NCBI GenBank assembly: GCA_012962365.1
Contig: DTXR01000562.1
Coordinates: 1 to 10,221 of the forward strand
DNA from: Chromatiaceae bacterium
GTDB taxonomy: Bacteria > Pseudomonadota > Gammaproteobacteria > Chromatiales > Chromatiaceae
Reading direction: 5' to 3'
Length of the DNA: 10,221 nucleotides
Positions 1 to 7,829 of the stretch are shown one piece after another. The position numbers and the translations under genes are program-made. Numbering within the stretch: the stretch's first letter is position 1; every line of letters starts with the position of its first letter. Below the pieces are notes generated by a model. It was not told where the DNA came from. It did no database searches and saw nothing but the letters and a program-made list of their open reading frames with translations.

Positions 1-1096
1 AGGGCTTGGGAGGAACGACCGGTACCGGTGGTGTCACATCCCCGTTCTGGGCGCGCTGCCGCAGGGCATGATCCAGCAACACGATGGACAGCATGGCCTC
101 GGCGATGGGCACGGCGCGGATGCCGACACAGGGATCGTGACGGCCCTTGGTGATCACTTCGCTGGCCTTCCCGGCCGTGTCAATGGTCTTGCCGCCCAGC
201 CGAATACTGGAAGTCGGCTTGAAAGCAACCCTGGCGACGACATCCTGGCCCGACGAGATACCCCCCAGGATACCGCCCGCATTGTTACTGAGGAAGCCTT
301 CAGGCGTCATCTCGTCCCGATGCTCCGTACCCTTTTGCGCCACGGACGCGAAACCTGCGCCGATCTCCACGCCCTTGGCCGCATTGATACCCATGAGGGC
401 ATGGGCAATATCCGCATCCAGGCGGTCGAATACGGGCTCACCCCAACCGGGAGGTACACCCTCGGCAACCACGGTCACCTCTGCACCCACGGAATTGCCT
501 TCTTTGCGCAAGGCATCCATGTAGGCTTCCAGCCCATCGATCTGGGAGGCATCGGGCCAAAAAAAAGGGTTATGTTCCACCCCCTCCCAGGAAAAAGCGC
601 CGGGACGATTTTCGCCTAGCGCAGACAGATAGCCCCGCACTTCGATACCGAAGCGCTCGCGCAAATACTTTTTGGCGATAGCACCCGCCGCCACGCGCAT
701 CGCTGTTTCCCGGGCCGACGAGCGACCACCCCCGCGATAATCGCGGATGCCGTATTTCTGCAGGTAGGTGTAATCGGCATGACCGGGACGGAAGCTGGCT
801 GCAATATCGGAATAGTCCTGGGAGCGCTGATCGGTGTTGTGGATCAGCAAGCCGATGGGTGTGCCCGTGGTCTTGCCCTCGAACACGCCCGAGAGGATCT
901 GCACCTCATCCATTTCCCTGCGCTGTGTGGTATGACGGGTCTTTCCCGGCCGGCGGCGTTCGAGATCAGGTTGGAGATCCGCCTCGCTCAGCGCCATCCC
1001 CGGGGGACAGCCATCGACAATGCAGCCGATGGCCAACCCGTGGCTTTCGCCAAAACTGGTGACGGTAAAGAGCTTGCCGATACTGTTGCCCGACAT
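1..1096 (-). CDS. aroC: Chorismate synthase AroC (3' end cut by window edge)
   Basis: Chorismate synthase converts 5-enolpyruvylshikimate-3-phosphate to chorismate in the cytoplasm, using reduced FMN; it is the last shared step of aromatic amino acid, folate and quinone synthesis. The frame is open from ATG at 1096 to the left edge, giving 365 residues. Family motifs are all present: GESHG at residues 16-20 (H19), GHADYT at 105-110 (H106, a catalytic histidine in the family), [11 protein letters not shown] at 121-131, [14 protein letters not shown] at 270-283 and [13 protein letters not shown] at 318-330. The usual bacterial length is about 350-370, so only a few residues are missing; the visible tail is proline-rich. 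The start codon shares one base with the stop of the upstream tolC-like gene (TAATG), which implies translational coupling. Identification is near certain; the exact C-terminus is outside the window. Confidence 0.97.
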   Translation of the reverse strand, partial: MSGNSIGKLFTVTSFGESHGLAIGCIVDGCPPGMALSEADLQPDLERRRPGKTRHTTQRREMDEVQILSGVFEGKTTGTPIGLLIHNTDQRSQDYSDIAASFRPGHADYTYLQKYGIRDYRGGGRSSARETAMRVAAGAIAKKYLRERFGIEVRGYLSALGENRPGAFSWEGVEHNPFFWPDASQIDGLEAYMDALRKEGNSVGAEVTVVAEGVPPGWGEPVFDRLDADIAHALMGINAAKGVEIGAGFASVAQKGTEHRDEMTPEGFLSNNAGGILGGISSGQDVVARVAFKPTSSIRLGGKTIDTAGKASEVITKGRHDPCVGIRAVPIAEAMLSIVLLDHALRQRAQNGDVTPPVPVVPPKP

Positions 1097-2391
1097 TATT
1101 TCTCTACCAGCAGGCTGTTGACCTTTTCCAGGTCTTCCACCGACAGTACCCCGGCTGCCTGGCGCAGACGCAGCATGTTCACCAGATACACGTAACGTGC
1201 GCGGGCAAAATCTCTTTGCGAGCGATAATAGTCGCGCTGTGAGTTGAGCACGTCCACCAGCGTACGGGTACCTACCTCGAAACCCGCGGTGGTCGCTTCC
1301 AGCGCACTCTTGGTGGAAACGATGGCCGCTTCCAGCGCCCGAACCGCACTGATGCTTGCCTGCACACCCCGATAGGCGTTGCGTACGGCCTTGTCGGTGG
1401 AACGGCGAGCCTGATCCAGGCGCTCCTGGGCGGCGATGAGATCGGCCCTGGCCTGGCGCGTGGCGGCGGTCACGCCACCACCTGCATACAGGGGCACGTT
1501 CAACTGCAGACCAATATTGCCGTTGTCCACGTCAAAACGATTGTCCTGATTGGTTTGGAAGCCGCTGTAGCGCCCTACCAGATCGAGACTGGGGTAATGG
1601 CCGGAATTCTGCACCTCGATTTCCCGCTGGGCGATCTGGGTCGCATCGGATGCCACCTTGACGGCTGGATTGTTTTCCAGCCCGAAGGCGCTCCATTCAT
1701 CGATAGCTGCGGGAGTGGGCGGCTCCAGTTCCAGTTTCTCCTTCAATCCCGCCAGTGCTTCCGGGCGTATGCCGAGGATCTGCCGCAGATCCTCCCAGGC
1801 ATTGTCCAGTTCGTTCTGTGCGACGATCTCATCGGTGACAGCCTGGTCATAACGGGCCTGAGCCTCATGCACACCGGTGATCGCTATCAGTCCCACCTCG
1901 AACCGCTGCTTGGCCTGCTCGAGCTGGCGGGCAATTGCCTTCTTGTCTGCCCGCACGAAGGTTACCCCTTCCTGTGCAGACAGAATATCGAAATAGGCCG
2001 TGGCCACCCGCAACATCAGATCCTGTTCCTGGGCGCGATATTCCGCGTCAGCCAGTTCCAGTTGCCAGTCCGCCTGCTCCAGCCGAATAAAACGATCACG
2101 ACGGTAGATGGGTTGCAGCAAGTTGATACCCAGGCTGCCGGTACCATAACTTTCATCCCCCAGGGAATGTGTGTTGACATTGTTGTAGTTCAGGTCGCCG
2201 CTGGCGCTCACGTTGGGCAGCAGCTGCGCCATGGCCAGGGGGCGTGATTCACGCCGGGACTCACGCACAGCCGCGGCTTCGCGCAGCACGGGATCTTTTT
2301 CCACCGCCATGTTGTAGACCTGAAGCAGGTCATCGGCTGCGGCAAGCTGGGAAACAAACGCCATCAGAGAAGCGATCAAAATCTTGTTCAT
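1096..2391 (-). CDS. tolC: TolC-family outer-membrane efflux/type I secretion channel
   Basis: TolC-family proteins form trimeric outer-membrane channels with long periplasmic helical barrels, joining inner-membrane pumps to the outside for drug efflux or type I secretion. The 431-residue product starts with a signal peptide (hydrophobic to about residue 17, likely cut after A19 before DD). It shows the internal duplication of the family: QPIYRRD at 93-99 is matched by VPLYAGGGV at 299-307, and RFEVGLI at 163-169 by GFEVGTR at 370-376, each followed by a long alanine/glutamine-rich helix. Length is slightly short for the family (430-490). The start ATG overlaps the stop of the M23 gene by 4 bp (ATGA), and its stop overlaps the aroC start by 1 bp. 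No membrane-fusion protein is adjacent; the divergent ABC exporter is a possible but unproven partner. The family call is firm; the true TolC orthologue role is inferred. Confidence 0.93.
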   Translation of the reverse strand: MNKILIASLMAFVSQLAAADDLLQVYNMAVEKDPVLREAAAVRESRRESRPLAMAQLLPNVSASGDLNYNNVNTHSLGDESYGTGSLGINLLQPIYRRDRFIRLEQADWQLELADAEYRAQEQDLMLRVATAYFDILSAQEGVTFVRADKKAIARQLEQAKQRFEVGLIAITGVHEAQARYDQAVTDEIVAQNELDNAWEDLRQILGIRPEALAGLKEKLELEPPTPAAIDEWSAFGLENNPAVKVASDATQIAQREIEVQNSGHYPSLDLVGRYSGFQTNQDNRFDVDNGNIGLQLNVPLYAGGGVTAATRQARADLIAAQERLDQARRSTDKAVRNAYRGVQASISAVRALEAAIVSTKSALEATTAGFEVGTRTLVDVLNSQRDYYRSQRDFARARYVYLVNMLRLRQAAGVLSVEDLEKVNSLLVEK

Positions 2392-3215
2392 TTTCTGTTT
2401 TCCGGTTTACTCAGTTTCATAGGACCGACCAATAACTGCGGATCCACCCGTTTGCCACGCAAATTCATGCGCCAGTCCAGATGTGGGCCGGTCGACCGGC
2501 CGCTGGCGCCCAATTCGGCTACGACCTGCCCCTTTTCCACACGTTGTCCTTCCTTGACCAGGATCTTGTGCAAATGCAGGAAGGTAGATGATAACCCATG
2601 TCCGTGATCCATGATCAGTGTCGCCCCCGAATAAAACAAGTCAGGATGCGCCAGCGTGACGATACCCGCCGCCGGCGCATGCACGGGCTTGCCCACTGGC
2701 CCGGCAATGTCCACGCCATAATGGGGCCATTTGGGCTTTCCGTTCAGTATCCGCTGGCTGCCGTATACACCGGTTATTTTACCCTTTGCCGGCCAGTCAA
2801 AACCCTGTAAAAAGTCCATCCTCTGATCCACTCTGGCGCGAGCCTTCTTCACCGCAACCCGATCTGCCTCGATACGCGCCTGATCTTCCCTGCGCGGGGT
2901 CACTTTGCGCTCGGGCAGACCGTCGATACGTTGTATGTCATAGTCACGACTGGTAATTTTCAGCTTTCGCGTCTCTTCGGTTCCACCCGGCAAGTGAATC
3001 ATCAGTTCGGAATTCTGTGGCGCTTCGCGGGCAAAACCAATAACGAAATAGCCGTCGGGAGACACCGGCACCTCGTCTCCATCATGCAGCACCTCGGCGC
3101 CCGGCATCGTCTTGCCGAACACCAGGCCGCCCTGGATGAAACGGCCCTCAAGCTCCAGTGCCGCGTAGCAGGCCTGGGAACCTAGAACCAATAGCAGCAA
3201 AACGAATATGCGCAT
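2388..3215 (-). CDS. M23 (LytM-type) peptidoglycan endopeptidase-like protein, exported
   Basis: M23 proteins are zinc peptidases that cut peptidoglycan cross-links, or degenerate relatives that activate amidases. I start at ATG 3215 because it opens directly into a signal peptide (residues 1-18, cut after CYA) and follows a GGTGGG-type ribosome site; the upstream in-frame TTG at 3257 would bury the signal. Product: 275 residues. Residues 19-100 form a beta-rich N-terminal region, about 108-135 is a charged helical stretch, and 140-265 is the LytM domain. Zinc-site motif HYGVD gives H165 and D169; HLH at 214-216 supplies the catalytic histidine. The last motif reads GPHLDW (H245, D247) where many M23 enzymes have HxH, so one zinc ligand is His-to-Asp. 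The cysteine at 16 is not in a good lipobox. First gene of the operon with tolC and aroC; activity is inferred. Confidence 0.9.
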   Translation of the reverse strand: MRIFVLLLLVLGSQACYAALELEGRFIQGGLVFGKTMPGAEVLHDGDEVPVSPDGYFVIGFAREAPQNSELMIHLPGGTEETRKLKITSRDYDIQRIDGLPERKVTPRREDQARIEADRVAVKKARARVDQRMDFLQGFDWPAKGKITGVYGSQRILNGKPKWPHYGVDIAGPVGKPVHAPAAGIVTLAHPDLFYSGATLIMDHGHGLSSTFLHLHKILVKEGQRVEKGQVVAELGASGRSTGPHLDWRMNLRGKRVDPQLLVGPMKLSKPENRK

Positions 3216-3228
3216 GTATGCAAGCCCA

Positions 3229-3248
3229 CCTGAACATGTGTGTTCAGG
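3229..3248. promoter_or_regulatory. Inverted repeat (candidate operator or leader hairpin)
   Basis: CCTGAAC and GTTCAGG form perfect 7-bp arms around a 6-bp spacer (ATGTGT), in the 83-bp gap between the divergent M23 and ABC exporter genes. In the M23 transcript the last bases of the hairpin (AGG) run into the AGGTGG ribosome site 13 bases ahead of the ATG, so folding could hide part of that site. As DNA it could instead be a two-fold operator serving both genes. Spacing (GAAC-N6-GTTC) differs from known LexA boxes of other phyla, so I assign no regulator. Confidence 0.5.
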
Positions 3249-3269
3249 ATTCTCCAAATGAAAGCAGGT

Positions 3270-3278
3270 ATTTTAGCA
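3270..3278 (-). promoter_or_regulatory. Possible extended -10 promoter for the M23-tolC-aroC operon
   Basis: Read on the minus strand this is TGCTAAAAT: a 5-of-6 match to the -10 hexamer preceded by the TGn extension. No good -35 hexamer is seen 16-18 bp upstream, as extended -10 promoters allow. Transcription would begin near 3263, giving a leader of about 47 bases that contains the inverted repeat at 3229-3248. This is a visual match only. Confidence 0.3.
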
Positions 3279-3298
3279 AAAGTTGATAGAATCACCCG

Positions 3299-5107
3299 AT
3301 GAATACCCCCCCGGCCATCCCTGAGGTTCGCTCCGCTCCCTATTCCTGGGGAGAAATGATGCGCATGGTGCTTTCTCACCGCCGGGAGCTGATCACCGCC
3401 AATATCATCGCCATTCTCGGTGCCCTGGTGTCGGTGCCCGTCCCACTGCTGATGCCCCTGCTGGTAGACGAGGTGCTGCTGGACAAGCCGGGCGCCCTCA
3501 TCGGCTGGAGCCACCAGCTGTTCCCGGAAAGCTGGCAGGGACCGGCACTGTATATCCTGGCCGTGTTGTTTCTGACCCTGATCCTGCGCCTGCTGGCACT
3601 GGTATTCAGCGTCTGGCAGGTACGTGAATTCACCCGCATCTCCAAAGACGTGATTTTCCGCATCCGCAGGGATCTTTTACAGCGGCTGCAGTATTTCTCC
3701 ATGGCCGAGTATGAGGTGCTGGGCAGTTCTACCGTGGCTTCCCACTTGGTCACGGATCTGGACGCGGTGGACCAATTCGTCAGCAACTCCACCAGCAAGT
3801 TCATCGTAGCCCTGCTGACGGTTATTGGCACCGCCGTGGTGCTCTTGTGGATGCACTGGCAACTTGCCCTGTTCATTCTGCTGCTCAACCCCCTGGTGGT
3901 GTACGTGACCACCCTGTTCGGACGCAAGGTAAAAGAGCTCAAGGGCCGGGAGAACCGTGCCTACCAGGCCTTCCAGGAAGCCCTGGCAGAAACCCTGGAC
4001 GCCATCGAGCAGATCAGAGCCAGCAACCGCGAGCGCCACTACATCCTGCGCATTATCGACAAGGCAGACCGCATCCGCAGCAGTTCCGCCAGTTTCGCCT
4101 GGAAGAGCGACGCCGCCACGCGGCTGTCCTTCATGGTGTTTTTGTTCGGTTTCGATGTTTTTCGCGCGGTGAGCATGTTCATGGTGCTCTATTCCGATCT
4201 GAGCATTGGTGAGATGCTGGCGGTGTTTGCCTACCTGTGGTTCATGATGGGGCCGGTACAGGAATTGCTGAACATCCAGTACGCCTACCACGCGGCCCGG
4301 GCTGCACTGGGTCGCATCAACGAACTGGTGGATGTAAACCTCGAACCCTGTTTCCCGCACAAGGAAAATCCCTTTACCGACCGGGAAACGGTTTCCATAC
4401 AGATGCAGAACATTGGTTTCGCCTACGGAGACGGCCCGCCGGTTCTCCGGGAGGTGAGCCTGAACATCGAAGCCGGAGAGAAAGTCGCTCTGGTGGGGGC
4501 CAGCGGCGGCGGCAAGAGTACCCTGGTAAAGATCATTCTGGGCCTGTATCTGCCACGCAGCGGCTGTGTCTGTTTCGAGCATGTACCGGTGACGGAAATC
4601 GGGTTGGATGTGGTGCGTGACAACGTCGCCACGGTGCTGCAACACCCTGCCTTGCTGAACGACACCGTGCGCATGAATATTACTCTGGGCGCAGATATTT
4701 CCGACGAAGCCATCTGGCAGGCGTTGGACATCGCCCAGCTGAAAAGCGTCGTCCAGGAACTGCCGGCTCAACTGGAAACCCGCATCGGTCGCGATGGTGT
4801 ACGGCTCTCCGGTGGACAGCGGCAACGGCTGGCGGTAGCACGCATGATTCTCAGCGATCCCAAAGTGGTGATTCTCGATGAAGCCACATCAGCCCTGGAT
4901 ACCGATACAGAAACCCGCCTACACCAGAGGCTTGCGGCGTTCCTGCAGCGGCGCACCACACTGATCATTGCCCATCGACTGAGCGCCGTGAAACAGGCCG
5001 ACCGGGTGCTGGTGTTCGAAGACGGGCGTATCGTGGAACAGGGAAGCCATACCCAGCTCATTCAGGAAGATGGGCTGTACGCCAGCCTGTACGGCAGACA
5101 GGAGTGA
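3299..5107 (+). CDS. ABC-type exporter, fused membrane and ATPase domains
   Basis: A complete type I ABC half-transporter of 602 residues that would work as a dimer in the inner membrane, moving substrate outward with ATP. The membrane domain fills residues about 30-335, with hydrophobic segments near 33-60, 83-105, 165-185, 187-207, 276-298 and 305-320. The ATPase domain has an aromatic A-loop Y376, Walker A GASGGGKS at 400-407, Q-loop Q448, signature LSGGQ at 503-507, Walker B VVILDE at 523-528, SALD at 531-534 and switch histidine H559. No catalytic residue is missing and no peptidase or toxin-exporter N-domain is present. Substrate is not readable; MsbA-like lipid or drug export is possible. 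The first ATG has a weak ribosome site; an ATG at 3356 (residue 20), four bases after GGGGA, is a plausible alternative start that keeps the membrane domain. Divergent from the M23-tolC operon. Confidence 0.93.
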   Translation: MNTPPAIPEVRSAPYSWGEMMRMVLSHRRELITANIIAILGALVSVPVPLLMPLLVDEVLLDKPGALIGWSHQLFPESWQGPALYILAVLFLTLILRLLALVFSVWQVREFTRISKDVIFRIRRDLLQRLQYFSMAEYEVLGSSTVASHLVTDLDAVDQFVSNSTSKFIVALLTVIGTAVVLLWMHWQLALFILLLNPLVVYVTTLFGRKVKELKGRENRAYQAFQEALAETLDAIEQIRASNRERHYILRIIDKADRIRSSSASFAWKSDAATRLSFMVFLFGFDVFRAVSMFMVLYSDLSIGEMLAVFAYLWFMMGPVQELLNIQYAYHAARAALGRINELVDVNLEPCFPHKENPFTDRETVSIQMQNIGFAYGDGPPVLREVSLNIEAGEKVALVGASGGGKSTLVKIILGLYLPRSGCVCFEHVPVTEIGLDVVRDNVATVLQHPALLNDTVRMNITLGADISDEAIWQALDIAQLKSVVQELPAQLETRIGRDGVRLSGGQRQRLAVARMILSDPKVVILDEATSALDTDTETRLHQRLAAFLQRRTTLIIAHRLSAVKQADRVLVFEDGRIVEQGSHTQLIQEDGLYASLYGRQE

Positions 5108-5109
5108 AG

Positions 5110-6363
5110 CTACTCTCCTCCCCCCAGCACCAGATCCAACTCCAGACGCTCCTGGCCACGCAGAATCTGCAGCCGTAACGGATCACCGGGACGCTTGTCC
5201 AGCATGTTGATGCGAACATCGGGCAGGCTCGCTATTGGCTGGTCATCGATGCGCAGGACAATGTCACCTTTCCTGATGCCCGCCTTTTCCGCCGCGCTGC
5301 CCTCGATCACTCCCGATACGACCACGCCTTCTTTACGGGCGTCGATCAGAAAGCCCATCAAGCCTTTGGCCGGCAGCTTTTCATCTACCGGCACCACCAC
5401 ATAGTCGGCGAGACCCGGCGTGGTTTCGAGCGTGTTGCTGGGCAGCACGATGGCACAGTCCACCGGAATACGCCGATTGACCCGGTTGGGGATACCAGAG
5501 CCATATCTGAGGTGACCGGCACCGGCGAGCACCACCATCTTCTTGTCAGGATGGTTCTGAAGATAGTCCGCCACCGCCTGCGCAATGCCTTCATCCCAGG
5601 TGAGCTGCACTTCCTTGAAGCGCTCAAAACCCTTCTCATCCATGCCACTGTGCTGCTTGAACACTTCCTGCAGGCGGCTGTGATAGGTTTGGTCGCTGGT
5701 ATCGATCTCCTGCGGCAAACGCGCCCGTTCCTCTGCACTTAGGCCGGCATAACCCTTGTCCGAGATCTTCCCGATGAGTTCTTTGGGCACGTTGAGGGCA
5801 ATCACCGGTATCCGATGCTGGCGGGCAAACTGCAGAATAGGACGATACAACCGGTAGTCATACTGCCAGCGCTGATACCACTGGCTCTTGCGTAACATCT
5901 CATTTTCGCTCAGCTCACCCCGGACAAATGCGTCCAGTACCCACTGGTACGGCTGCTGGAAAAACTCCATGCCGATGGCAAAATCCCAATCCTGTGCATG
6001 CAAGCCCTTGATAATCTCCAGTTGCAGCAGATGGTGGCCATACCTGGTATGAGTCTCCCCCACATAGACCACCCGCTTTTGCGCCAGCACCGGCATGCCA
6101 GTACCAGCGCCCAGGATCAGTACCCGAGACCCCGTTGGCAACAGCTCCCAGGCCGACGCTTCCGGGAGGTAGGAAAGATATGCCAGATCTGCCGGGTTCC
6201 CGCCGAAGCGAGTGATGGCGGTCATCGCATCGCCATCGCCGAACAGGGCCAGCTGCTCGGGTGGGCTTTGTGGCGTGTTGAGGCTCATGCCCGGCACGTG
6301 CCGTAACGGCACTTCAGGCGATGCTACTACGGTAAGACGCGAAGGGGCTGGAACGCTCGGCAA
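5110..6363 (-). CDS. ChaN-like (DUF399) plus PDZ protein fused to a spermidine-synthase remnant
   Basis: The open frame gives 417 residues. Residues 1-90 are not ChaN: they continue the broken spermidine-synthase-like gene upstream and end in its glycine loop (VLILGAGTGM, 81-90). From about 95 the ChaN-like domain begins, with GETHTRYGHH at 102-111, GMEFF at 131-135 and AGAGHLRYGSGIPNRV at 280-294. A PDZ domain covers about 334-412 (GFLID, then AAEKAGIRKGDIVLRIDD). ChaN-family proteins are normally exported lipoproteins linked to haem binding and iron uptake; here the signal peptide and first strand are missing. The frame opens at a TTG, with first ATGs at 6288 and 6096, none with a clear ribosome site, so the real start is unknown. 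The remaining ChaN and PDZ parts look intact. Probably a deletion fusion; it may be expressed as a non-exported protein or not at all. The stop is 2 bp from the convergent ABC gene's stop. Confidence 0.72.
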   Translation of the reverse strand: MPSVPAPSRLTVVASPEVPLRHVPGMSLNTPQSPPEQLALFGDGDAMTAITRFGGNPADLAYLSYLPEASAWELLPTGSRVLILGAGTGMPVLAQKRVVYVGETHTRYGHHLLQLEIIKGLHAQDWDFAIGMEFFQQPYQWVLDAFVRGELSENEMLRKSQWYQRWQYDYRLYRPILQFARQHRIPVIALNVPKELIGKISDKGYAGLSAEERARLPQEIDTSDQTYHSRLQEVFKQHSGMDEKGFERFKEVQLTWDEGIAQAVADYLQNHPDKKMVVLAGAGHLRYGSGIPNRVNRRIPVDCAIVLPSNTLETTPGLADYVVVPVDEKLPAKGLMGFLIDARKEGVVVSGVIEGSAAEKAGIRKGDIVLRIDDQPIASLPDVRINMLDKRPGDPLRLQILRGQERLELDLVLGGGE

Positions 6364-7066
6364 TGACCCGTGAACCCATCACCTGGAGTTGCTGCTGCAG
6401 GGGTTTGAAAGGGTTGGGATCCAGTGGCACTCCCTGCAGCGCTGGCACCAGCAATCCCAGGGACGCAGTAGCGCTCAGCCATGCAGCGCGGCGCTGTTGC
6501 AGCACCACGGCCCCGAGCGCCGCCGCAACGAAAGCCAACGACGCAAGCACCGGCAGGAGTTGCTCGGGAAACAACCAGTGGAGCATCCCCATCACTGTCA
6601 GTGCGCCCACACCTGCACCCAGCAGATCGGCGCCATAGACCGCGCCGATAAAACCGGCATAACGTTTAAAGCTGATACAGATCAGCAACGCCACCAGGAG
6701 AAATGGCAGCATCAGGAGCAGATAGGTTGCCGCCAACCAGAGCCACTGCCAGGGATCCCACAGTAGCTCTAGGGGGTTGAACGGCAGCTGCCCGGCCAGC
6801 CAGTAAGCCAGCACCATGCAAGTAGCGAAAGCGGCGGCAAGCGCAGTCCAAGCCTAGTGGAAATGGCGTTGGAACCGATCCCCGAACAACACCAGCAGCG
6901 TACCACTGGCACCATAGCCGAGCAGCGCCAGGCTGATGATCATGTAAGCGAAATGGTGCTACTGTAGCAGCGATAGCAAGCGCATGAGCAGCACTTCAAA
7001 AGCAAGCGACACCGCCGCTAACAGAGCTAACGCCAGTAACAGCAACGCTGGTGGCCGGGCGACCAT
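6093..7066 (-). pseudogene. Decayed membrane-bound spermidine-synthase-like gene
   Basis: Starting at ATG 7066, four bases after the pcm stop, one frame encodes a multi-spanning membrane protein followed by the start of a spermidine-synthase-type domain. It is broken three ways. Codon 36 (6959-6961) is TAG, in a context (LLSLLQ-stop-HHFAYMI) where I expect tryptophan from related proteins. Codon 71 (6854-6856) is a second TAG. Near 6338-6341 the frame shifts: VIAERSSPFA is in one frame and RLTVVASPEVPLRHVPGMS continues in the next, which loss of one CG from a CGCGCG run would explain. The gene then stops after GAGTGM, inside the S-adenosylmethionine/aminopropyl-donor glycine loop, joining the ChaN-like sequence. 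Most of the catalytic domain is therefore absent. The longest uninterrupted piece is 6314-6817 (167 codons from ATG), all membrane segments. Family assignment comes from remembered motif patterns; the nonsense codons and shift are read directly. Confidence 0.8.
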
Positions 7067-7070
7067 AAGC

Positions 7071-7829
7071 TCAGTGTTTACCAGTCAGGGGAACAAAGAT
7101 CACCGGCAGCAGCTGGCGGGTGGTGACGCTGCCATCAACTTGCTTCTCGACCAGCATCAGGTATTGCAACGTGAAACGTCCACCCACCGGAATCACCATG
7201 CGCCCGCCAGGCTTGAGCTGTTCGACCAATGGCGGCGGCACATGGCTGGCTGCCGCGGTGACCAGGGTGCCGTCGAAAGGCGCCGCTTTGGGCCAGCCGT
7301 GATAGCCATCGCCGGTTCTCAGATGAACCTTGCCATAACCCAAGCGTTGCAGGCGCTCGCGCGCTTTATCCGCCAACGCCTCAATAATTTCGATACTGTA
7401 GACTTCGGCTCCCACTTCCGCAAGAATAGCTGCCTGGTACCCGGAACCTGTGCCCACTTCCAACACTTTGTCACCCGATTCGATCTGCAGCAGATCGGTC
7501 ATCATGGCGACGATACTGGGCTGGGAGATGGTCTGGCCATAACCGATGGGCAGAGGGCGATCTTCCCATCCATGCTGCCGCTGTGCTTCGGGCATGAACT
7601 GCGGACGAAACACCTTCTGCAGCGCTTCGACTACTGCAGGACTGGGTGCTTCCAACCCCATTTCGCCCGGCAGGCTGCGATAGGAATCGCGTACCGTTTC
7701 AATGAGTGTTTCCAAGTTACCGCCGGCGATAAGCATTTGCGACCCGGCGACGAGAAACAACCCAACCACCCAACGGGTCAAACAACCCTGCAATTCGGTG
7801 GTAATCCAGAATTGCGCATAAGGATGCAT
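7071..7829 (-). CDS. pcm: Protein-L-isoaspartate O-methyltransferase, likely exported or membrane-anchored
   Basis: PCMT methylates isoaspartyl residues in aged proteins with S-adenosylmethionine, allowing their repair to aspartate. The 252-residue product has the family block IGYGQTISQPSIVAMM at 95-110, SAM motif I VLEVGTGSGYQAA at 122-134, acidic strand end SIEIIE at 145-150, RTGDGYHGWP at 171-180, and FDGTLVTAAASHVPPPLVEQL at about 185-205, followed by KPGGRMVIPVG. It is longer than the usual cytoplasmic enzyme (about 210-220) because of an N-terminal extension with a hydrophobic run at 19-35 preceded by an arginine, which looks like a signal peptide or anchor, so it may act in the periplasm. 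ATG 7829 is supported by AAAAGGTGG seven bases or so upstream. It probably headed an operon with the broken spermidine-synthase-like gene and the ChaN-like gene. Location in the cell is inferred. Confidence 0.93.
   Translation of the reverse strand: MHPYAQFWITTELQGCLTRWVVGLFLVAGSQMLIAGGNLETLIETVRDSYRSLPGEMGLEAPSPAVVEALQKVFRPQFMPEAQRQHGWEDRPLPIGYGQTISQPSIVAMMTDLLQIESGDKVLEVGTGSGYQAAILAEVGAEVYSIEIIEALADKARERLQRLGYGKVHLRTGDGYHGWPKAAPFDGTLVTAAASHVPPPLVEQLKPGGRMVIPVGGRFTLQYLMLVEKQVDGSVTTRQLLPVIFVPLTGKH

Noticed and set aside
68..619. Plus-strand open frame of 183 codons
   Set aside because: It is the shadow of aroC, whose minus-strand translation has every chorismate synthase motif.
1555..2247. 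Plus-strand open frame of 230 codons
   Set aside because: It is antisense to the TolC-family gene and shows no protein-like domain.
3242..3257. Longer M23 reading from TTG 3257
   Set aside because: It adds 14 polar residues ahead of a signal peptide and lacks a ribosome site; ATG 3215 is the better start.
3677..4825. Long minus-strand open frame of 382 codons
   Set aside because: It lies entirely opposite the ABC exporter, has no recognisable domain and no ribosome site; GC-rich codon use of the real gene explains it.
6854..7066. UAG recoding (for example amino acid insertion at amber codons) in this organism
   Set aside because: The same gene also has a frameshift and lacks its catalytic domain, so decay is simpler. 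The ChaN-like frame itself ends in TAG right before the convergent gene's stop, arguing against general UAG readthrough.
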